A stretch of DNA of 55,329 bases from NCBI GenBank assembly GCA_014825775.1, contig MVAQ01000144.1, positions 1 through 55,329 on the forward strand, given 5' to 3'. This DNA is from Krasilnikovozyma curviuscula (lineage: Eukaryota > Basidiomycota > Tremellomycetes > Cystofilobasidiales > Mrakiaceae). Position numbers and translations under genes: made by a program. Under the pieces are notes generated by a model. It was not told the DNA's origin. It was given only the letters and a program-made list of their open reading frames with translations, and did no database searches. This document shows, piece after piece, positions 1 to 8,817 of this stretch; position 1 is the first letter of the stretch; each line of letters begins with the position of its first letter.

Positions 1-1116
1 GTGTTTGGGTTGGGAGGGGATGGTGGTTGGGAAGGAACGGCTGCACAGGAGTGCAAGGCGAAGTCGCTCAGCTAGGCCTCGCGGCAAATTCAAAATGGCG
101 AGTCGCGTTCTTCCTTCCCTTTGCCGGTGCTCTCTGATTTTCTTCGCAAGGTTTGGACGGATGGGGTCCTGCTTTCAGCAAGTACGAGCACCAGAGCTGG
201 GTGGAGATGTCATAGCCAGGGCTGGGCCAGCAGGGGTCCGTCTGGCAGCGTCGGCTTCAGTCAACTTTTTTTTGGTGTGACGTCTCGCGCTGATCTCTGC
301 ACTGAAGAATTCCTCCGAGGTGTCAGATTCTACTTCAACATACTCTTAGCACTGCGACTGTGCTTTTCTTGGGGGGATGCTCTGGAGGCAGTCCAGTGAA
401 ACCACAACCTTTCTTTCAGAGGACACTCGATTGCTCAACATGTTCTTGGCTCTCATCCAAAAGTTTGAGGTTGACCAACGGGGGTTACTCTCTGACCTAT
501 GTAGAACCTGTCTCTCGTCGCTAAGTCTCGCTGGAGAGTTCTGTAGAGGCTGAGAGTGGGCGTTCTGACCGTCCAAGCAGCAGCAATAGAGAGCATTTGG
601 GATCCTCATCCGTTGTTGACCTCGCAACATAACGCGTACTTAGTGTCAGATAAGCGCTATCTATGACCTTTTCACCTCACCTCACCTTTCGATTCCTTGG
701 GCTCACTCAAGATCACAAATCTGCCGAAATCCGGCGCGTTTATAGCACTGTTTGCAGACTTTCCTCACTCAAATTCGAGGCGAGCTTGAAGATCAAAACA
801 CGCAGCTTTGTGCTTTGATTTCATTCTTCTGGGACTTCACCGGGAATATCACCAACACGAGCCACAGGTAATGGGTATTTCTCTCAAAGTACATCGTATT
901 CACGGTGTACAACAACAAGGCGACCAAACCGACGGAAACTCAGCGGCTCGTTGTCTGGACAAACCCCCCTCCCCCCTATTTTTCACATGCTCGAGAGCCG
1001 GACGTGCTTACCAACGTGAGTGTACGTATCAAAATACGCTCTTAACCATATCTGTCTCGACTTTGTGCTGTCTTCCCGTCATTGGAGTGAGCAAACGCAT
1101 AGATTTGAGATCAAAA
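1..1116. other. No gene supported; 5' flank of first gene
   Basis: Short open frames exist on both strands but none has a convincing start, codon bias or family signature. Between about 850 and 1110 there are donor-like and acceptor-like sites (for example gtaatg near 869, gtgagtgt near 1017, tag near 1100). The 5' untranslated exons of the gene starting at 1117 could therefore lie here. Nothing else was recognised. Confidence 0.4.
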
Positions 1117-1986
1117 ATGGGACTGTGCGGTCTTCCCCATCCTTCTCAATACCCTTTACAACCTTCTGATCCTGCCCTTTTCCCTCCCTCGAAAAGAACC
1201 TCAGCTCTAGTCGCCATCATCAATCTGCCCAGAGAGTATATCTGCACATCCTCGATCACTGCAACTACCGCGTACTCGCTCACCCTCCCGCCTTCGCCCG
1301 GTTCGCCTCCTGCTCCATCTTCCGCCGTTTCCTCGACGGCCTCGACGAACAACAGCACCAGCACACGCAGTGGCAGCCCTGGGAAGGCAGAGAAGAATGC
1401 CTCTGCAGGGGCTGAAATCAGGCAGTTTTGTGCCGAGTATGGCATTGAGACCGGCGCGAGGAAACGTTTGGTTAGGATGGGTGTTACAACAATTGATGAG
1501 CTAAGGTGAGCACTCAAACATCTCTTTCTATCCGGATTTTTGCGGTTTTCTCCTGTTCGAAGACAATGGCTTGACGTCCCTATGTCGTAAAGGTGTGCTA
1601 GTCGATTCTACCTCTTGCAGCCCTCCGGCTTCGGTTCCACCACCTCCGCACCACCCTCCCGCCCCAGCTCCATCCGGCGAGGCTCAATCTCAACTAAGTC
1701 ACCAATAACGAGCCCTTCCATTTTACCGCCTACGCAACCTCAGCCGCTCTCCCCTTACTCGTCCTTGCCTCGAAAACGGTCCAACTCGACCTCATCGACC
1801 CGTTCGTTTGCCGGGGAGAAGCAGGGAAAGCACCTCCAGGGGCTGACGGAGGACGAGCTCGCTGTTGTCCTAACGGCGCTGAAGTTGCGGGAGGAAGGTA
1901 TCCCCGGGGAGGAGGTGACACAGAGCCGTGGCAGGATTGACACCGGAACAACAATCACGCCAAGGAGGACGCCTAAAGCGGAGTGA
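1117..1986 (+). CDS. Hypothetical Ser/Pro-rich protein
   Basis: I do not recognise this gene. The model has two exons, 1117-1505 and 1602-1986 (donor gtgagc, acceptor ctag at 1600-1601). They join in phase to give 257 residues. The start ATG (context tcaaaATGg) opens a frame beginning MGLCGLP; upstream coding exons cannot be excluded. Most of the protein is Ser/Thr/Pro-rich and probably disordered. Two short stretches look helical: IRQFCAEYGI...VTTIDEL before the intron, and LQGLTEDELAVVLTALKLR near the C-terminus. Together their spacing recalls a small SAM-like helical fold split by about 70 disordered residues, but that is a guess. A later acceptor at 1619-1620 would hit a stop in frame, so the upstream acceptor was chosen. 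Function unknown; existence fairly likely, exact 5' end uncertain. Confidence 0.5.
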
Positions 1987-2662
1987 GTGAGATTATTTGC
2001 TTTGAGGGGATAAGAGATGGTTTAAAGCTCGTGACTGAAGGTCTCTATGTCCGCAATAAACTAAAAATGTTGTGTTGTTTGTTTTTGTTGTTGTGTTTTG
2101 TTTTTCCCTGTGGCTGATGAAGGGTGGTGGATGATGCTGGACTGGAATGGTTTATGGTTGGAAGTAAGAAGACTGCTCTACCACCATCACCTTCCCTTCC
2201 GTCCTTGTACAGAACGTGAGCACTGTCTCTTTCGTGATGTCGTGACACCCGAGAAAGACAGACCGTTGATACCTTCATCTTGTTAGCTCGTCGCTTGGAT
2301 CGCCGGAAAGATAAAATTGACAGTTTCAGATCTCTTGATTTATGATCCTGGTCAAATGGTCGAATAAACAACTTTCTTCTCTCTTTAGCATTTCTTCCTT
2401 CTCTGTTGCAAAACTCGCATCACTCAATTCTTCATTCTCTACTATTCTCTTCAACTGTATAAACGGAAAAGATGACTCGCTGCACGATTTCTCTTTGTCT
2501 GTTTTCTGGCTCGACCGAGCTCCTTTCACCCGAGAGCGCTAAGTCAGACTGGAAGGAAGGCGAGATTGAGCAGCAATAGCAATCGTCGAAAAGCCTCGTC
2601 TTGCGACCAGTTGAAGTCAGATTTGTAAACGACTCGCACACTTTATCACGAAAGTTCGACAT
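1987..2662. other. Intergenic, between convergent genes
   Basis: About 676 bases between the stop of the first gene and the stop of the minus-strand mL53 gene. Presumably 3' untranslated sequence of both. It contains a T/G-rich run around 2065-2105. No coding frame, RNA gene or repeat was supported. Confidence 0.6.
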
Positions 2663-3094
2663 CTACGCCTCAGCAGCTTCCTTCAAACTCTTCGCATGCC
2701 TTTCCATCTGACCCAACACCTGCGTCAGGCTCTCGTTCGCATCCAAATCAACCTCGACCGTCTTCCCATCGATATATGTGAGCTCCAAAAACTCTTTCTT
2801 CGTGTTCTTCGTCGGAGACGACGGGTTGATCATCTCTATGAAGATGTTTGTCGTCGGTGTCGCAATTTTGGTGACGGGCGGTGGGGTCGACGTGCTCGTG
2901 ATGTCGCCGCTTGATATGAAAGGGAGGAGGAGTCGGAGATTGCGAGATTTGGGCGTTGGTATGGGAGAGTAGGCCATTCGGATGGCTGTTGCAAGACGGA
3001 CAGCTTCAGGTTGAGCAGCGAAAGGGTGAGAAGCTGGGGTCTGGAACTTACAGGAGATGTATTTCATCGATAGCGACTTGAAACTTCGACTCAT
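2663..3094 (-). CDS. Mitochondrial large-subunit ribosomal protein mL53 (fungal MRPL44 type)
   Basis: Two exons on the minus strand, 3052-3094 and 2663-2985, joined across a 66-base intron (donor gtaagt, acceptor aacag). The product is 121 residues. The frame stays open through the intron, but only the spliced form gives the family pattern. That pattern is a start KYISSIRM, then a short Pro-containing turn and the helix RNLRLLLPF, matching the KYFSKV...NPF...ARL core known from yeast Mrpl44. The C-terminal half has a Ser/Thr/Pro-rich loop, then a strand LELTYIDGKTVEVDL and a terminal helix with ERHAKSLKEAAEA, again as in the family. It should act in the 54S mitoribosomal subunit. The start could be the internal Met at 3067 instead. 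It is divergent from CCT5, 436 bases apart. The assignment rests on remembered family pattern, not a search. Confidence 0.65.
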   Translation of the reverse strand: MSRSFKSLSMKYISCKFQTPASHPFAAQPEAVRLATAIRMAYSPIPTPKSRNLRLLLPFISSGDITSTSTPPPVTKIATPTTNIFIEMINPSSPTKNTKKEFLELTYIDGKTVEVDLDANESLTQVLGQMERHAKSLKEAAEA

Positions 3095-3530
3095 ATTGAA
3101 GATAGAAGAGGAATAGAAGACTTGTTTATCAAAGTGAAAGAGAAGTCAGTGCCTGGTGAGATTCTCCCTAAATTCAGTGCGAAGACTTGGAGAAAAGGAA
3201 GGGCTGACTGTTTTTTTTATGCTGATTAGGGGTCTGAGGTATCCTAATAGACGATTCGACCTTGTTTCTGTATTCAGACGGCGTTGTCAGATTGAACCAG
3301 TCATTCATTCGAGAATATGAAATACTACTCACGGCTGTTGCGACAACTGGCGACGTCAAATTCGATTTTCAGCCCTTTGAAAAATAAAGTGACTCTATTT
3401 ACTTGAAAGCTACAAGCTGGTAGGTCAATTTGAAGTTTATGTTTGAGATTGATTTGGTTGAAGGCTCGTCTGTTCTTTTTTTCCCGCGCGACCTCGCTCG
3501 ACTCGACCAGTCAAAGCATTTTATTACAAG
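3095..3530. promoter_or_regulatory. Divergent promoter region of mL53 and CCT5
   Basis: 436 bases separate the two start codons, which point away from each other. This region must contain both promoters and 5' leaders. I saw no TATA box of good quality and no clear repeated element. A pyrimidine-rich stretch (ttctttttttcccgcgcg, near 3474-3490) lies about 40 bases before the CCT5 start. Confidence 0.5.
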
Positions 3531-6245
3531 ATGGACAATATCGCTCCAGGACAGTCTGTTTACACGACAGATGAGGTGCGTTTCTCATTTCATTACCTGA
3601 GCTCGGCATTCGTCCCATTTGCAGCGTCCAGTCTGGCTGATTTTCCGCTTGTTCTATCGCATTCGACAGTATGGAAGGTGAGACTTTTATTCGGTCTGCT
3701 TTTCAGGATGGCACGGTGGTGTACTGTTACTGATGAGTTTATTTGGATCTGTGAAGGCCATTCATTATCGTCCGTGAACAGGGAAAGAAGACCAGACTTC
3801 AAGGAACTGATGCGCTGAGGGTACTCTTCCTTTTTTTTTTCTGATGCTCTCACTGGTCAAGAAAAGAGCTAACTCTGTGACATCTGCTTTTCAATGTGTA
3901 GTCGCACATCCTTGCTGCTAGACAGGTCTCAAACGTGAGTGCTGCAGCTGTGGTTTTGTGAATGGCTCTGCGTTCGATGCGCTGACATTTCTTCGCGTGC
4001 AACAATTAGATCATCAAAACTTCGCTGGGCCCAAGAGGTCAGTACAAACTCAAGGGAATGATCTAAATATACTATGACTGACCTCTTTCACGTGTCGTTG
4101 TAGGTCTTGATAAAATTCTGATCTCTCCAGATGGAGATATCACAGTTACCAACGACGGAGCAACTATCTTAGGTCAAATGGAAGTCGAACATCAGATTGC
4201 TAAGTTGCTGGTTCAAGTTAGTAAGAGTCAAGATGATGAAATCGGAGATGGAACTACTGGTGTCGTTGGTGAGTCTCATTCAGCTCGCCTCACTCTTTCA
4301 CACCTCCAAAAACGGACCGCGCGTTTTGACCCACGACTTGCCTTCTTTAGTATTGGCCGGTGCTCTTCTGTCTGCATCAGAGTCGCTGTTGGATCGAGGA
4401 ATCCACCCAATTCGTATCGCTGATGGATTTGAGAAGGCTTGTGCGGTCGCTGTCGCTGAGTTGGATCGAACAGCAGACACTATAGAGTTCTCAAAAGAGG
4501 ACACCGCCAATCTGTTCAAGACTGCCATGACCAGTTTGGGGAGTAAAATGTAAAGAATTAGCTACTCTTTTGTCTCTGTTGAACGATCAATCTGTGCTGA
4601 CTTCAACCGACTTCTACTTTTCCAGCGTCTCCAAAGCACATGAAAAGTTCGCCCAAATTGCTGTCGATGCCGTCCTCTCGGTAGCAGACCTGGAACGAAA
4701 AGATGTCGATTTTGAGCTGATCAAAGTCGACGGTCGAGTTGGTGGTTCACTGGAAGAAACGGAGTTGATTCAGGGTGTTATAATCGACAAGGATATGTCG
4801 CATCCAAACATGCCTCGATCGGTCAAAGACGCCAAGATTGCCATTTTGACTTGTCCTTTCGAACCTCCAAGACCAAAGACCAAGCATCATTTGGATATCG
4901 AGACTATCGCTGAGTACAAGAAGCTACAGGTTTACGAGAGGGAGAAATTCGAGGAGATGATCAAGCAGTGAGTACTTTGCATCTGTTTGTGCCAAGATGG
5001 TTCAATAATTTTTGACTTGAATTGTGCTATCTTGAACTAGGGTGAAGGATACTGGAGCTAACTTAGTTATCTGTCAGTGGGGTTTCGATGACGAGGCGAA
5101 TCACTTGTTAATGCAGAGCGACCTACCTGCCGTCAGATGGGTTGGTGGTCCAGAAATTGAGGTCAGTATTCAAGTATCTGAATTTTATAGCCATTTGTAT
5201 TCTCACTTATCACCTTCTGCTCCAGTTAATTGCTATCGCTACCAATGGAAGAATCGTCCCAAGATTCGAAGATCTCAAAGCTGAGAAACTCGGAACTGCC
5301 GGAATTGTGAGGGAAATCTCGTTCGGTACTACTCGTGATAAGATGCTTGTGATTGAAGAGTGTGCAAATACTCGTGCAGTCACCGTTTTCATTCGTGGTT
5401 CTAACAAAATGGTGAGCGTCATGTTTTGGCTGCTATTTTGTGTTTTCTTAAGTTTTGTAATTCTAATTTGTCATCTTCTTTCGACAGATCATTGATGAAG
5501 CCAAGAGGGCTCTTCACGATGCGATCTGTGTCGTGAGGAATTTGGTCGTCGACAACAGGGTTGTTTACGGTGGAGGAGCTGCTGAGATCGCTTCTTCCAT
5601 CGCTGTTTCCAAAGCTGCTGACGAAGTAAGCTGTCAAGCTTTTCTCAACTTGTTGAACCTCATTTGAACTGTTCTTGATTCTATCTCAGATCGCTTCTAT
5701 CGAGCAATACGCTATGCGAGCCTTCGCATCGGCTTTGGACGCAGTTCCTTTGGCTCTGGCTGAAAACTCTGGCCTTTCGCCAATTGAGACTCTCGCTGAT
5801 GTCAAGAGCCGACAGATTGCCGAGGGTAATGCTCGTCTTGGTATCGATTGTCTGGGTAAAGGCGAGAACGGTACGTTTTTTTTTTTTTTTTTTTTCAGCA
5901 CTTCACCTTTGAATGCGTCATTCGTGGTTACTGACTTTTGTCTTTGATTCTTGTAGACATGAAAGCGCAATTCGTGTATGATCCGTTGATTTCCAAACGA
6001 CAGCAATACCTCCTGGCGACACAACTGGTGGTACGTTTCGCGTTCTCAGTCAATTGTCTCATGTCAGCTGTGAACGTGTCGCTGACGTAAAAACAATTTT
6101 TCTTTGTGCAGCGTCAAATCCTCAAGATTAACGACGTAATAGGTAAGTTGGATCATACTACGCCCTGTGGACTTAAACTTGAGGCTGATCTTCGTTTGCT
6201 TGTTTCTGTGCGCTTTCTTCAGACTCTTCCTTGTTCCAAGAATAA
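3531..6245 (+). CDS. CCT5: T-complex protein 1 subunit epsilon (CCT5)
   Basis: Cytosolic group II chaperonin subunit of the TRiC/CCT ring, which folds actin, tubulin and other proteins with ATP. Fifteen exons: 3531-3575, 3670-3677, 3757-3820, 3902-3934, 4010-4037, 4104-4268, 4351-4549, 4626-4967, 5041-5161, 5226-5411, 5488-5625, 5690-5870, 5957-6030, 6112-6142, 6223-6245. They give 545 residues, the usual CCT5 length. Visible signatures are TSLGPRGLDK, NDGATIL (about 76-82), the nucleotide motif GDGTTG (about 107-112), [39 protein letters not shown], and [13 protein letters not shown] near the end. [13 protein letters not shown] and the [12 protein letters not shown] stretch point to epsilon rather than another CCT subunit. 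Exon 2 is only 8 bases and supplies the Tyr-Gly of the conserved E-Y-G-R-P-F segment. The last exon gives the tail KINDVIDSSLFQE; a more distal acceptor would give a different short tail. Confidence 0.97.
5876..5895 (+). repeat. T20 homopolymer in CCT5 intron 12
   Basis: A run of 20 T immediately followed by cag sits just inside the intron 5871-5956. Splicing at that cag would break the frame. The functional acceptor is the later ttgtag at 5951-5956, which restores GENDMKAQF. The run is a likely length-variable site. Confidence 0.9.
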
Positions 6246-6889
6246 ACAAATATTACTAACACAATACGATACCAGCTATATGTATGATTTAGAAGCAGAA
6301 AATCTGTCGTGAAAGTCGCGAACAAAAGCAATAAAGTTATGCCTTGTTCGCTACCTGGAGGCGCTGACTTCGGGTTCTTCAACGAATAGATTCAACGAAC
6401 CGAATTCCAACCACCACTGCCTCTCATAACCAGCTTTCCATCCTCAGCTTTCGCCCCTGCTCTTGTCCAGGCTGAATGGTTACCCTGTCTGGAAGATCAT
6501 CCTGAACTGTAGAACTCCTGTATCTGGTCGAAAAAGTAAGGAGCTTCAAACGCCCCAGAGCAAACTCGCTTCTTTCGACAGCTACTTCTGGCGACGACAA
6601 CCTTTGATCCTCTTGATCTATACTCCAGTGAGTTTGCTGCTCTGGTGAGTTATACTGAATTATTCACTGAATTAAATCCTTTAGTTTCGCTCTTCAACGA
6701 TCTAATTTATCGACTTTGGATAGCAAAACTGTATTCCTTCTTCAGCCTAGTCCCTCACAAGAACTTCAGTAAGTCGGACTCTGATACGTGTTAGAATACT
6801 GGAATAAATTCTAACGATCGTGATCAATAGCTTGAAAAGTTCCCTGCTACGTGCTAGGCCAACCCTTTCCAGCCGACCAATTTGCTGCC
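6246..6889. other. Intergenic, CCT5 3' end and leader of next gene
   Basis: About 640 bases between tandem genes. Splice-like sites occur between about 6620 and 6840 (for example gtgagttat near 6645, cctttag near 6684), so a spliced 5' leader for the gene at 6890 is plausible. A short upstream frame starts at an ATG near 6476 and stops soon after. No other gene was supported. Confidence 0.45.
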
Positions 6890-8446
6890 ATGTCCACCCC
6901 AATCCGGCAAGAAGAGCCAGAACAATTGGTCGTTCTTGACCTGGCAAACATCAAAGAAGCAGATGAACACGCTTCTATACCAGAACTGTCGCATTCGTCC
7001 ACCGCCTCAGCCTCAGAATTCTCACAGGATCGAAATTCGGCGCTATTGTCAGTGGCAACGCTTCGATCAGAAAAACTCTCCCTGCTGGCTAGACTTGGCG
7101 AACTGGAAGATGAGGTTGATGGCCTGAAGGCTGAGAAGGATGCATCTCAGCAACGATGGGTCGAAGAGAATGCCGCGAGGCGTGAGGCAGAGGAGACTGT
7201 GGGTCTGCTGAGAACCAGGTTGGAGGATGCCAAGCGGCGAATCTGGACTCTCCAATCGCAACAACCCGAACCCAGAAAGGTCGGGCTAGGAGTCGAGATG
7301 CCAGACGGTACACCAGAATCAGTTTCAGCTAGCACCACGACCACCTCACGGCGCGATAAGCGTGCGACAGTTGGCTACGGCATGGTACCAACTCTATCAT
7401 CGACAGGAAGCACTGCATCTTCATCATTCATGCACAGGCGGCAATCATCCATTTCAGATTCAGCCCTAACTTCGCCCACTATCCCCGACTTTCTTGCGCC
7501 ACCCATGGCTCCTTCTCAGTCAGGCGGTCTCCGTCAACTGAGACTCGCCCAAAGTCCACCCCAGACCAACAATCAATTCTCTAACCCCGATAACAGAAGA
7601 GCTTCCATGATGAGCTGGCGCAGTCAGGAACCAAGTGAAGTTGACGATGGAGACAACGTTCAAGCGACGCTGAGAAGATTGGAAGGTCATACAGGTGCTC
7701 CTGGTCCTGGATCATCTTCACCAACGCCAGTAGAGCTTCAGTTGAAGTCGGAATTGGAGATGTTGAAGCGGGAGTTGGAACTGTCGAAGGAAGCACGCGA
7801 ATCGAGCGAGAGCGCGTTGACTGTGCTGCGACAATTCATTGCAGAGGGGAATGGGAGTGGAGGCAATGTAGTTGAAAACATCAGCTTACCTCCACTGCCA
7901 ACGGACTCAGACCCGGAACGACCAATACTCCAGAAACAAGCTTCTCCAGTTAAGGGGTCGTGGTCACTCTTTGGACGAAAACAATCGCAGACATCCATTT
8001 TGACCCCAATACCATCAGCTGAAGAAAACCAATCTGTAGGGACTTCATGCATCACCAGTTGGTCTCAAGATGTCGCTCAGAGAGGTGATGATGATATTTC
8101 ACCCCTTCAAACACCTACTTCCATCGTCGACTCCAACCCATCACCAGGTCTTCCATCCTCCAGTAAATCATCTTCGAGGTTCTCGTTCTTTGGAACGAAG
8201 CCAGCAGCAAAGGGATTATCTCCTTCACCAGCGACCTCACCTTCACCAGCGCCTATCGCGACTGATCAGCTGATCGCAATCACGGCCACGCCTCCTACAC
8301 CGAATAACACCACTTTCCTCGACCCTGAGTCCGTGCCGAAGCCAGTTTTACAATCCAGAGTGTCTCAAGATTCCACAAGTCGCGCTTCCACTGGGCTGGA
8401 AGAGGTTGCAGAGGAAGCTGAAGTGAAAGAAGAGGAGGAGAAGTGA
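6890..8446 (+). CDS. Hypothetical coiled-coil, Ser-rich protein
   Basis: Single coding exon of 518 residues. The start is the ATG in the strong context gctgccATGtcc; the frame also extends a little upstream without an ATG. I do not recognise the family. The N-terminal third contains a charged heptad-rich segment (roughly residues 50-135, with LRSEKLSLLARLGELEDEVDG and later AARREAEETVGLLRTRLEDAK) typical of a coiled coil. A second short coiled coil follows around residues 285-325 (ELQLKSELEMLKRELELSKEA). The rest is Ser/Thr/Pro-rich, with many potential phosphorylation sites and an acidic Glu-rich C-terminus (EEVAEEAEVKEEEEK). There is no membrane segment or signal peptide. Such proteins are often cytoskeletal or scaffold components, but no function can be assigned. 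Confidence 0.8.
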   Translation: MSTPIRQEEPEQLVVLDLANIKEADEHASIPELSHSSTASASEFSQDRNSALLSVATLRSEKLSLLARLGELEDEVDGLKAEKDASQQRWVEENAARREAEETVGLLRTRLEDAKRRIWTLQSQQPEPRKVGLGVEMPDGTPESVSASTTTTSRRDKRATVGYGMVPTLSSTGSTASSSFMHRRQSSISDSALTSPTIPDFLAPPMAPSQSGGLRQLRLAQSPPQTNNQFSNPDNRRASMMSWRSQEPSEVDDGDNVQATLRRLEGHTGAPGPGSSSPTPVELQLKSELEMLKRELELSKEARESSESALTVLRQFIAEGNGSGGNVVENISLPPLPTDSDPERPILQKQASPVKGSWSLFGRKQSQTSILTPIPSAEENQSVGTSCITSWSQDVAQRGDDDISPLQTPTSIVDSNPSPGLPSSSKSSSRFSFFGTKPAAKGLSPSPATSPSPAPIATDQLIAITATPPTPNNTTFLDPESVPKPVLQSRVSQDSTSRASTGLEEVAEEAEVKEEEEK

Positions 8447-8817
8447 AAGGACTGGACTGAATCAGAAGTGTTGGCTGTTCTGTAACATTGGTATTCATCG
8501 GGCCTACTTGACTTATCCTCCATCTTGTCGCTACATATTCAATTCATCTGCACTATACTTATACACTATTGTTGGTCATTGATATGCGCTATCATTGAAG
8601 CAGAGCGGTAAAGAGATCAATTTCGCTCAGTTTGTCGTTTTGCTTCAAGATGAAAACAATCCTTGCTTTATGGGAGGCTGAATCTTCTGCGAGGTGAGAG
8701 AATCACTCAAAATTCCATTGCCGCTCGTCTTCGTCGCAGAAGAAAAACGGGGGCTGCGCCACCAATACTGTTTTCCTGCTGTCCTTCACCATCTCAATAT
8801 CTCAAATTCCCCAAACA
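8447..8817. promoter_or_regulatory. Intergenic, presumed PFK promoter
   Basis: 371 bases between a stop codon and the phosphofructokinase start, both genes on the plus strand. The last 50 bases before the ATG are pyrimidine-rich and end in ccccaaacaATG, a favourable start context. No specific binding site was identified. Confidence 0.5.

Noticed and set aside
2986..3051. mL53 gene read without an intron
   Set aside because: The frame is open, but the added residues break the conserved KYxS...P...RLxLL pattern of the family, and the donor gtaagt and acceptor aacag are good.
5896..5898. cag after the T20 run as splice acceptor in CCT5
   Set aside because: Its use would break the reading frame and lose GENDMKAQF. 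The acceptor at 5955-5956 fits.
6851..6889. Start of the coiled-coil protein at 6851
   Set aside because: The codon there is GTG. The ATG at 6890 has a near-ideal start context.
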